Below, piece by piece: positions 1 through 5,903 of a DNA stretch of 6,216 nt. The position numbers and the translations under genes are program-made. The DNA is taken from positions 1-6,216 of the forward strand of contig JAHLWJ010000270.1 in NCBI GenBank assembly GCA_019057975.1, written 5' to 3'. The first letter of the stretch is position 1. The number at the start of each line of letters is the position of its first letter. Origin of the DNA: Promethearchaeota archaeon. Its GTDB lineage: Archaea > Asgardarchaeota > Lokiarchaeia > Sigynarchaeales > SOKP01. The notes beneath the pieces were generated by a model that saw only the letters and a program-made list of their open reading frames with translations, searched no databases and had not been told where the DNA came from.

Positions 1-10
1 ATTTATAATT

Positions 11-1600
11 TTAGTTAGATAACAATAAACTTAATAATTGATCCACAGTAATACGATTTAAATAATTTTTATTTAAACAAGAGTTAATAGCATTATTTAA
101 TTTATAGCTTGGTGTATTTAATAAAAATGGTTGTTGGTAAATAATTGTTTGTAAAACTTCTTTTGTATCATTTACATTTACAAAGGGGTAATGGTATCTT
201 CCTGATGCAACATAATAAATGGTTGCACCTAATCCCCAAATATCAGTCACAAAATAAGATTTATCTTCAATTGTTTCAGGTGCCATAAAAACAGGAGTTC
301 CTGCTTTTCCATAACAACAAGTAAAAGATAAATCAGGCGTGCCTGTTCTACAAATTTTAGATTGACAAGCTAATCCAAAATCTACTAAAACTGGTTCATC
401 TTTTCTAATTAAAATATTTTGAGGTTTAATATCACGATGAATTAACCCTAAGTTATTGATATGTTTTATAGCTTCACATAATTTAATCATAATAGCCATC
501 AAATAAGCATAAAAGTAAGGTTTAGATTTATTTTGTTTGGCCCATTTATCTAAATCCATACCTTCTACATATTCCATTTCAATCAACATTTCACTTCTCA
601 TAGGGTCAAAGTGACTCGCATAATAACAAGCTAGATAAGGTTGACATCTAGGAGATGAAATTTTCACTAAATTATCGATTTCAATTTTAGTTTGATTTGC
701 TATTACCTGTCTTTCACTATATGTTCCTTTAATTTTTATAATTTTTAAAGCTATAATATTTCCAGTTGATTTAACTCTAGCTTTCCAAACCGTTCCTTGG
801 CCACCAGATCCTAATTTTCCTAATAATTCATAAGAGTTTACATTTCTTGTTTCTTGAGCTTGTAGATTTTCGTCAACTTGCATGATAGGTGTAGGTGGTG
901 TTCCTGGAGTTGCAATAATTCTTCTAGGAGAAGCAGGTAAAGGTGTTTTTTTGTAAAAAGGGCTCATGTCAGCAGGCGGCTTGGGGAGATTTCTTCTGGG
1001 TGTAATATCTTGAATAGGTGTTTTTATTACAGGTTTGACTTCTGGAATTCTTCTAGGTGAATCAGGTAAAACCAATTTTTCTTCAATATAACTAACTGGA
1101 TAAGGGGTTGGTTTGCCACTAAAAGGTCTCAGATTAGTCAAACTATCAACATAAGGAAAATCTAATTCTTCTTCAACATAACTAACTGGATAAGGGGTTG
1201 GTTTGCCATCATGGAAAGGTCTCCTAGGAGAAGCAGGCAAAACTATTCTTTTTTTAATATAACTATCTGGATAATGGTCTAAATTACCACTAAAAGGTCT
1301 CAGATTAGTTAAACTATCAACATAAGGAAAATCTAATTCTTCTTCGACATAGCTAACCAATGGTGTAGTTAATGACATTGTATCTGACACTAAAGCAGAA
1401 TTCAGATTCATAGGAGATGCTGGTAAAACTAAACTTTCTTCAACATAACTAACTGGAGGTGTAGTTAATGACATTGTATCAGAAACTAGAGCAGAATTCA
1501 AATTCATAGGTGAAGGAAGGCTTGAGTCAGTTATTTCATAACTAACTAAAGGGCTATTTAATTCCATTGCTTCAGATATGACAGGAATATTAAAAGACAT
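11..1600 (-). CDS. Ser/Thr protein kinase with repetitive SP/TP-rich N-terminal extension
   Basis: This 529-residue protein should transfer phosphate from ATP to Ser/Thr of viral or host proteins. The kinase domain spans about residues 257-527 and looks fully active. The glycine loop is GKLGSGGQGTVW (261-272), the ATP lysine is K286 (ALK), and the probable helix-C glutamate is E307. The catalytic loop HRDIKPQN has D390 and N395, DFG is 407-409, APE is 440-442, the DxWGLG motif begins at D453, and the subdomain XI arginine is R516. The activation segment is slightly long and carries C412, C417, C428 and C429. Residues 1-250 are low complexity: about 30-residue repeats with a core like SYVEExLVLPxSP start near 51, 83, 113, 140 and 170, followed by Pro-rich sequence with four [ST]PRR motifs (S124, S181, T200, S224). 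No membrane segment is seen. The start ATG lies 10 bp after the upstream stop and inside a hairpin loop. No AAAATTGA box was found just upstream, so its promoter is unclear. The kinase assignment is firm; the substrate is unknown. Confidence 0.95.
   Translation of the reverse strand: MSFNIPVISEAMELNSPLVSYEITDSSLPSPMNLNSALVSDTMSLTTPPVSYVEESLVLPASPMNLNSALVSDTMSLTTPLVSYVEEELDFPYVDSLTNLRPFSGNLDHYPDSYIKKRIVLPASPRRPFHDGKPTPYPVSYVEEELDFPYVDSLTNLRPFSGKPTPYPVSYIEEKLVLPDSPRRIPEVKPVIKTPIQDITPRRNLPKPPADMSPFYKKTPLPASPRRIIATPGTPPTPIMQVDENLQAQETRNVNSYELLGKLGSGGQGTVWKARVKSTGNIIALKIIKIKGTYSERQVIANQTKIEIDNLVKISSPRCQPYLACYYASHFDPMRSEMLIEMEYVEGMDLDKWAKQNKSKPYFYAYLMAIMIKLCEAIKHINNLGLIHRDIKPQNILIRKDEPVLVDFGLACQSKICRTGTPDLSFTCCYGKAGTPVFMAPETIEDKSYFVTDIWGLGATIYYVASGRYHYPFVNVNDTKEVLQTIIYQQPFLLNTPSYKLNNAINSCLNKNYLNRITVDQLLSLLLSN
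1030..1510 (-). repeat. Intragenic direct repeats encoding the kinase N-terminal array
   Basis: Three overlapping families of in-frame direct repeats are visible. About 71 bp at 1116-1186 recurs at 1287-1357 (171 bp apart) with three differences that I counted. A 28-bp block at 1091-1118 is identical to 1181-1208 (90 bp apart). About 53 bp at 1362-1414 recurs at 1458-1510 (96 bp apart) with a few differences. All offsets are multiples of three, so the reading frame is kept. The near identity at DNA level suggests recent duplication or slippage rather than ancient protein repeats. Confidence 0.9.
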
Positions 1601-1610
1601 TTTTAATATT
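1586..1610 (-). terminator. 3'-end hairpin of the nucleotidyltransferase gene, overlapping the kinase start
   Basis: Arms 1586-1595 (AATATTAAAA) and 1601-1610 (TTTTAATATT) are perfect 10-bp reverse complements with a 5-nt loop (1596-1600). On the minus strand the stem starts at the first base after the TAA of the nucleotidyltransferase gene (1613-1611). In mimivirus such hairpins mark mRNA 3' ends and polyadenylation sites. The loop contains the ATG of the downstream kinase gene. The structure is seen directly; its role is inferred from the family. Confidence 0.7.
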
Positions 1611-2243
1611 TTATATTTTTAATTTTTGTTTTTTAATAATATATCGAAAATCATTTTCAGGTAAATTTTTTGGAACATAAAACCGTAATTTGTTATAAGA
1701 AGAGTTGTTTTTCAAAGCTTCTATAAATTTTGTAGCTGATAAAACATGTGCTTCAGGTCTATCTATAATTAAGAAATCTGTTCTTATACCTTTTCTTTTT
1801 AATTTTGAAATAATATTTCTATATTTATATAATCTTTCCTTTTCTTCATATCTTAAATCTCCTGAATCTTTTTCATTACCTCTTAAATATATAACTACAT
1901 CAATATTTTCAATTTCATCTAAAACGTCATATATCCCATAAGCTTTCTTCAAGATAATTCTATCTTTTGGAAGTAATTTATTTATATATATATTCCATAT
2001 TTTTCTATTTAAATAATAAGGAACACCATGACGTGCTTCACTTCCAATTTGTGAAATATAATATTTAACATTTGGTAAATGAGAATATTTTTCTACTAGA
2101 GAAAAATGACCTCTTGTGGTTGGAGAAAAACATCCACGAAAGAATATAAGATATTTTTTATTTTCTTCAAATTTATAGTCATCATAATAAAATTTTGGTA
2201 TTTTATTATAATATATTATTTTTTCTTTATAATTTTGACACAT
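1611..2243 (-). CDS. HIGH-superfamily nucleotidyltransferase (NMN adenylyltransferase/cytidylyltransferase-like)
   Basis: This 210-residue protein probably joins a nucleotide to a phosphorylated substrate, as NMN adenylyltransferases and phage cytidylyltransferase-like proteins do. The N-terminal nucleotide-binding motif is RGCFSPTTRGH (36-46), matching GxFxPxTxGH with TRGH as the T/HxGH signature. A charged middle motif RGNEKDSGD (121-129) follows, then the C-terminal VLSATKFIEAL (167-177), which matches the SxTxxR region. The arginine normally closing that motif is I174 here, so activity may be altered. About 30 residues precede the first strand. The length is typical for a single-domain member. 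It is divergently arranged with the uridine kinase gene and has an AAAATTGA box on its own strand 65 nt before the ATG, which suggests early expression. The exact substrate (NMN, nicotinate mononucleotide, a phosphosugar or a phosphoalcohol) cannot be read from the sequence. Confidence 0.8.
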   Translation of the reverse strand: MCQNYKEKIIYYNKIPKFYYDDYKFEENKKYLIFFRGCFSPTTRGHFSLVEKYSHLPNVKYYISQIGSEARHGVPYYLNRKIWNIYINKLLPKDRIILKKAYGIYDVLDEIENIDVVIYLRGNEKDSGDLRYEEKERLYKYRNIISKLKRKGIRTDFLIIDRPEAHVLSATKFIEALKNNSSYNKLRFYVPKNLPENDFRYIIKKQKLKI

Positions 2244-2278
2244 AGATTTTAAATTATAATTTCCTACAAATAAAACAT

Positions 2279-2320
2279 TTTTAAAATTGATTTTATTTAA
2301 TTATTTTATCAATTTTAAAA
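2279..2320. promoter_or_regulatory. Divergent early promoter: two opposed AAAATTGA boxes in a 13-bp inverted repeat
   Basis: The mimivirus early promoter octamer AAAATTGA occurs exactly at 2283-2290 on plus, pointing to the uridine kinase gene 29 nt away. It occurs again at 2316-2309 on minus, pointing to the nucleotidyltransferase gene 65 nt away. Each octamer lies in a perfect 13-bp inverted repeat: TTTTAAAATTGAT at 2279-2291 and ATCAATTTTAAAA at 2308-2320, with a 16-nt AT-only spacer. The right arm ends on the A of the uridine kinase ATG. The motif is known for mimivirus early genes; use of this pair is inferred. Confidence 0.8.
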
Positions 2321-2907
2321 TGAATTCATATATTATAGGAGTATGCGGTGCTTCTTGTTCTGGTAAAACTCGAACAGTGAATTCAATTCTTAAATCTTTA
2401 AAAGAAAATGCTGTAGTTATTAGCCAAGATTCTTATTATTTTTCAGGTAATAGCAATACAAATTATGATATTCCTCAAAGTATTGATTTTGATTTATTAA
2501 TTTCTCATGTTAAAGAATTATTGCAAGGGAGAAGTATAAATTCTCCAATTTATGATTTTTCAACTCATTCGAGATTAAAACAAACTAAAAAAATAAATCC
2601 ATGTAAAATTATTATTTTAGAAGGTATTTTAATTTTTACACAGAAAGAATTATTAGATTTAATTAATTTAAAAGTTTTTATTTCAGCTTATTCAGAATTA
2701 TCTTTTTCTAGAAGATTAAAAAGAGATGTAGAAGAAAGAGGTAGAACAATTCAGGAAGTAACAACTAGATATTTTAAAGATGTTTTACCATCAACTAAAC
2801 AATATGTAGAACCAAGTGAAAATTTCAGTGATATTGTATTGAAAAATAATACAAATCAAAAATTTATAGGTTTACAGATTTTATTAGATCATATCAATAA
2901 TTTATAA
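2320..2907 (+). CDS. udk: Uridine/cytidine kinase family protein
   Basis: This 195-residue cytosolic P-loop enzyme should phosphorylate uridine or cytidine to UMP or CMP, the first step of pyrimidine ribonucleoside salvage. The Walker A is GASCSGKT (10-17). The substrate motif SQDSYY (35-40) carries the likely catalytic D37. YDFSTHSR (78-85) closely matches the YDFVSHSR of human UCK. EGILIF (101-106) is the strand ending in the Walker B-like acid. RRLKRDVEERGR (131-142) is the lid with its arginines, and LPSTKQYVEP (156-165) resembles the family's C-terminal PTKKYAD region. Length and motif order fit the family. I chose ATG at 2320 because the longer reading from TTG at 2287 would run through the promoter box and adds only AT-rich sequence before the P-loop. 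The gene converges on the oxidase-like gene, sharing a palindrome at their ends. A nicotinamide riboside kinase role is an alternative, since that enzyme belongs to the same superfamily, but the YDFxxHSR motif favours uridine kinase. Confidence 0.92.
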   Translation: MNSYIIGVCGASCSGKTRTVNSILKSLKENAVVISQDSYYFSGNSNTNYDIPQSIDFDLLISHVKELLQGRSINSPIYDFSTHSRLKQTKKINPCKIIILEGILIFTQKELLDLINLKVFISAYSELSFSRRLKRDVEERGRTIQEVTTRYFKDVLPSTKQYVEPSENFSDIVLKNNTNQKFIGLQILLDHINNL

Positions 2908-2924
2908 TTTTAAATTATAAATTA
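2898..2924. terminator. Bidirectional 3'-end palindrome shared by convergent genes
   Basis: Arms 2898-2910 (TAATTTATAATTT) and 2912-2924 (AAATTATAAATTA) are perfect 13-bp reverse complements around one central base. The palindrome contains both stop codons: the TAA of the uridine kinase gene (2905-2907) and the TAA of the oxidase-like gene on the other strand (2924-2922). Being symmetrical, it can form the same hairpin in both transcripts, matching the mimivirus polyadenylation hairpin rule. The function is inferred. Confidence 0.75.
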
Positions 2925-5003
2925 ATAAGGTTTATATGATGAATAAGAGAGAGAATCATCATAAGAAAGATTTCTTCTTGATTTATCGCAAGAAGAACTA
3001 TCATAACTTGATCTTCTTGAACTGCCAGAACTATCATAACTTGATCTTCTTGAACTATCATAACTTGAACTTCCATAGCTATCGTAACTTGATCTTCTTG
3101 AACTACCGGAACTTGATCTATCATAACTTGAGCAACTACATAAACTTACGCTCATACCACTTCCGCAACTACATGTGATTAAACTTTTAGTTAATTTTTC
3201 TAAAGAATAAGATAAATGGTTATTTGACCCAGAATCACGGATTACACTTTTACTAGATTTTGAATAAGATGGTTTAGTTAAACAAGATGAATAATCTCCA
3301 CTAGAATAAGATGAATAAGAATTTAAGTAACCAGAATAAGATGAATAATTCTTTCTATCACATTCAGCTATAATCTGAACAAACCCTGCTTGTCCTAAAC
3401 TAGACCGTGTTAACATACTAGAAGTGAATATCCATCCTCCTGATCTACATTCAGTTGGTTCTTTCCCATAAGCTACAATATCTCTTCCTTTAGATGAAAA
3501 TCTAACAGCTAATCTGACAACTGTCTTAGAGCGATCTCCACATGGTTTGGCTGGAATATAAATAGTATCTTTATTTTCTAATACTTTATTTATTTGTCTA
3601 TCTTTATCATCTTCACTGATATATAGTGTATCTAAATGTTGAAATGTGAATCCATGCAGATAAAAATTGTTAGCTAAATCTGATGTATTAGTTATTTCAA
3701 TAATATAAGTTCCATCTTCAATAACAATAGGTGCATCTTTTCTAGATAAACAATCAAAAGGGATTCCTTCTCTGCATTCTCTATAAGCAAAGAAATCTAT
3801 ATTTCCATCACAATCAGGCTCATAGTTACCGTAATATACAGGAATAACAGGAGTGCAATGATCTACCTTAATCTTTTTGATTTTCTTTAATTCTAAAGGA
3901 ACTTCTAACTGTTCTTCATCACAATGTTCATCTATCACCTTAAATGTAACTAATAATTCCTTTTCATCACATTTTTCAACATCAATTAGTTCACAATTTC
4001 CACATTCATCCTTTTCCACCTTTTGAATTCCTCTTGGGTTGGAAGTGTATAAACGAATATTATCATATCTGGGAACAAATACAACTTCAGCTCTTTCCCC
4101 TGTGGTTAAAACTAAACCATTATCTTCTTTAATTAAAATGGGCTTTTCTAATAATCCTTGATCTCCACCAATACGAATCATATCATGACCTTCTAGAGTA
4201 ATTTTCATAAATCTGTCTGTTGCACAATTCAATAAGTATAATCTAACTGGAACATCTTTAGTTAAAGTGATACACCCGTTATAAACACCGTTGGTCAACA
4301 AAACATTTCCTAAAATCCCGTTTACTTGTTGACTTGCCCTTTCGCATGGCTCTGTAGAAAAATCAATATCAACTTGATTAGAAGAGTCTAATTTTAGATC
4401 AGAAAAGGCTAAAATCTTATCAGTTCTAGGAAGAGAATAACATTCATCTTCGTCGTGATCTTTTACTAAAATTACCCCATATAATCCTTTCTGAACTTGT
4501 TCTCTAGAATTAACATCACTGTGATACCAATATAACCCTGCATTATTTAATTTAAATTTATAATCAAATGAATCACCAGGTTGAACAGGGAATTGAGAAA
4601 TTGAACTTCCATCCATGTTGGCAGGTGTCATTAAACCATGCCAGGTAATAGTGGTAGGTTCACAAATATCATTGAAAAAATGCACAACAAGTTCATCACC
4701 CTTCTTAGCTTCAATCAAAGGTCCTGGAAAAGATTTATTGTAATTATAAAGTTTTGTAGCATCTCCTGAAAGAATCTGCACTTCATTATCTGAAGCTGTC
4801 AAATTTACTTCCACTACATTTGGGTCACAAGAAATATTTTCAGCTACACTTGGATATTCAGCACACTTGCATTCTTCTTTAACTGTTTTTGAACTTTCTC
4901 TTGTCAAACACATTACCAAAATAACAATTAAAATAATAGCAATAGCTACAACAAGTATAATATACCAATATTGCCCGTCATTACTTTCTTGACATGAACT
5001 CAT
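2922..5003 (-). CDS. Membrane-anchored multicopper oxidase-like protein, copper ligands mostly lost
   Basis: This 693-residue protein has a 12-residue N-terminus, one hydrophobic segment at about 13-33, a Cys-rich ectodomain with the three-cupredoxin layout of multicopper oxidases, and a low-complexity tail. Family hallmarks include FPGPLIEAKKGD (92-103), WHGLMTPANMDG (121-132), PVQPGDSFDYKF (139-150) and GLYWYHSD (156-163) followed by GLYGVILV (173-180). Domain 2 covers about 190-320 and domain 3 about 380-547. The copper sites are eroded. HWH is TWH (T120, H122), HxH is HSD (H161, D163), and HPxHLHG is NNFYLHG (445-451). HCHIxxHxxxGM aligns without gaps to residues 527-538 (TSSMLTRSSLGQ), losing every ligand. 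Of 12 usual ligands only H122, H161 and H450 remain, so laccase-type oxidation is unlikely. There are 27 cysteines in total. Residues 550-693 are rich in Ser, Tyr and Arg. A structural or receptor-like role in the particle or membrane is inferred. The start ATG directly precedes the anchor. Confidence 0.88.
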   Translation of the reverse strand: MSSCQESNDGQYWYIILVVAIAIILIVILVMCLTRESSKTVKEECKCAEYPSVAENISCDPNVVEVNLTASDNEVQILSGDATKLYNYNKSFPGPLIEAKKGDELVVHFFNDICEPTTITWHGLMTPANMDGSSISQFPVQPGDSFDYKFKLNNAGLYWYHSDVNSREQVQKGLYGVILVKDHDEDECYSLPRTDKILAFSDLKLDSSNQVDIDFSTEPCERASQQVNGILGNVLLTNGVYNGCITLTKDVPVRLYLLNCATDRFMKITLEGHDMIRIGGDQGLLEKPILIKEDNGLVLTTGERAEVVFVPRYDNIRLYTSNPRGIQKVEKDECGNCELIDVEKCDEKELLVTFKVIDEHCDEEQLEVPLELKKIKKIKVDHCTPVIPVYYGNYEPDCDGNIDFFAYRECREGIPFDCLSRKDAPIVIEDGTYIIEITNTSDLANNFYLHGFTFQHLDTLYISEDDKDRQINKVLENKDTIYIPAKPCGDRSKTVVRLAVRFSSKGRDIVAYGKEPTECRSGGWIFTSSMLTRSSLGQAGFVQIIAECDRKNYSSYSGYLNSYSSYSSGDYSSCLTKPSYSKSSKSVIRDSGSNNHLSYSLEKLTKSLITCSCGSGMSVSLCSCSSYDRSSSGSSRRSSYDSYGSSSYDSSRRSSYDSSGSSRRSSYDSSSCDKSRRNLSYDDSLSYSSYKPY
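2994..3116 (-). repeat. Short in-frame repeats encoding the SRRSSYDS tail
   Basis: The 20-bp unit TAACTTGATCTTCTTGAACT (plus strand) occurs exactly at 3004-3023, 3037-3056 and 3085-3104, with partial copies at 3061 and 3124. Spacings of 33 and 48 bp keep the frame. On the minus strand it encodes the SRRSSYDS units at about residues 635, 651 and 662 of the oxidase-like protein. This is a low-complexity coding repeat rather than a CRISPR array, since the units are short, unevenly spaced and inside a gene. Confidence 0.88.
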
Positions 5004-5037
5004 TTAAATTTAATTTTTTATTGTTTATATTTTTTTT
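5004..5037 (-). promoter_or_regulatory. Possible AT-rich promoter of the oxidase-like gene
   Basis: The gap between the hairpin at 5038-5063 and the ATG at 5003 holds only A/T-rich sequence. On the minus strand it contains a TATA-like AAATATAAAC at 5032-5023, ending 19 nt before the ATG, and the start context is TTTAAATG. No AAAATTGA box is present, so late or intermediate expression is more likely than early. This is weak evidence because the whole region is AT-rich. Confidence 0.25.
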
Positions 5038-5063
5038 ATTTTTATTTTATTCAAAATAAAAAT
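5038..5063 (-). terminator. 3'-end hairpin of the 5064-5903 gene
   Basis: Arms 5038-5048 (ATTTTTATTTT) and 5053-5063 (AAAATAAAAAT) are perfect 11-bp reverse complements with a 4-nt loop (5049-5052). The stem begins at the base immediately after the TAA stop (5066-5064) on the minus strand. Position and form match the mimivirus-type polyadenylation hairpin. Confidence 0.75.
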
Positions 5064-5903
5064 TTAATTTTTCTTATAATTTGATTTTTTCTTATTATTA
5101 TCATACGCATGCATAAAAATAAGTGTTGTTTTCTGATTTTTATTTGCAGGATTCTTAATTCTAGTTTTCTTAGTCATTAGTAAAGCGAAAAGCGCATCAT
5201 TTGTATTTGGATTAAATGTAATAAAAACAATTCTACCTCCATTTTTAGAATCCACAAAGTTTACAGATGGATAATCTTTTCCTTGATTATCTGAAATATA
5301 AGCTGAAAAAATAGATTTAAAAGCTTCAACTGGAATCCAATCTGGAACTTTTCGAGAACAAATGCGGTTTTTAATCATGGTTTTATCAGGTTCTGTCGCA
5401 TAAGCTCTGCTAATTTCAAAATAACCAATTTGAGGCACATCTTCAGTTTCTTCCAATTCTTTTAAATGTTTGATTTGTTCTTCATCGTAATTATAACCTG
5501 GAATTGTAATTAATGGAGGCAATTCTTCTTTAATTTTTGGTTGAATTAAAGAATCTTGTTCCTCGATAATATCAATCCAACTTTTATCTCCATCAGATTT
5601 AACTGGGGTTTCAGGTGGTGTCCAATTTGGATCAAGATATTCTCTGATTCTTTCACTTCCATCTGGATTTCTTCCTAGAAGCATCCAATAAATTTTCGAA
5701 TCTGATACACGAATATAACCAAATCCAAAATATTTTCCATCACTGCCTACAATTAGATTAACTTTAAATTTACATTTTGTATTATAACCTAAAACTTTAT
5801 CTGCCTGTTCAATTGCTCCTGTTAAACATTCGGAAACCTGAGCTTCTGTAGCTACACCAGATTCTACGTAAAGAGTATGTTCATCATGCATACGAATAGA
5901 CAT
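5064..5903 (-). CDS. Uncharacterised protein, possible RRM-like halves
   Basis: I do not recognise a named family for this 279-residue protein. No signal peptide or membrane segment is visible. Residues 8-80 have a pattern recalling an RNA recognition motif: a first strand TLYVES (10-15), a helix around 18-38, then KYFGFGYIRV (57-66), which resembles the RNP1 signature. A linker rich in Pro and acidic residues covers about 90-155. The C-terminal part (about 185-245) has a helix from 190, YPSVNFV (211-217), GGRIVFITFNP (222-232) and DALFALLM (236-243), which could be a second beta-alpha-beta unit. The protein ends in a Lys/Asn-rich basic tail (268-279). An RNA-binding role is therefore possible but is only a pattern-level inference. 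The gene is divergent from the collagen-like gene (65 bp apart) and is followed by its own 3' hairpin, so it is probably transcribed as a single unit. The start ATG at 5903 fits the gap; M5 is an alternative start. Confidence 0.75.
   Translation of the reverse strand: MSIRMHDEHTLYVESGVATEAQVSECLTGAIEQADKVLGYNTKCKFKVNLIVGSDGKYFGFGYIRVSDSKIYWMLLGRNPDGSERIREYLDPNWTPPETPVKSDGDKSWIDIIEEQDSLIQPKIKEELPPLITIPGYNYDEEQIKHLKELEETEDVPQIGYFEISRAYATEPDKTMIKNRICSRKVPDWIPVEAFKSIFSAYISDNQGKDYPSVNFVDSKNGGRIVFITFNPNTNDALFALLMTKKTRIKNPANKNQKTTLIFMHAYDNNKKKSNYKKN

Noticed and set aside
1..13. AT-rich end resembling the palindrome arm found at 2900-2911, possibly a hairpin after the kinase stop
   Set aside because: The window ends 10 bases past the stop, so the second arm cannot be examined.
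681..688. AAAATTGA octamer on the minus strand inside the kinase gene
   Set aside because: It encodes part of the helix-C segment (K-I-E) and has no start codon of a gene at a suitable distance; chance occurrence in AT-rich DNA is likely.
1705..1941. Plus-strand open frame of 78 residues
   Set aside because: It lies antisense inside the nucleotidyltransferase gene, has no recognisable motif, and its composition follows from the reverse complement of the real gene.
2287..2319. TTG start extending the uridine kinase by 11 residues
   Set aside because: It begins inside the AAAATTGA box, uses a non-ATG start and adds residues absent from the family, while ATG at 2320 sits at the expected distance before the P-loop.
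2915..3124. Minus-strand open frame rich in EDQVMIV repeats
   Set aside because: It is another frame of the repetitive tail of the oxidase-like gene; its repeats merely echo the SRRSSYDS DNA unit.
2994..3130. Regularly recurring 20-bp units as a possible CRISPR array
   Set aside because: Units are unevenly spaced (33 and 48 bp), the intervening sequence is also repetitive, and everything is in frame within a coding region.
2936..3178. Plus-strand open frame with NYHNLIFL-type repeats
   Set aside because: It is antisense to the same repeat tail and would overlap the end of a well supported gene.
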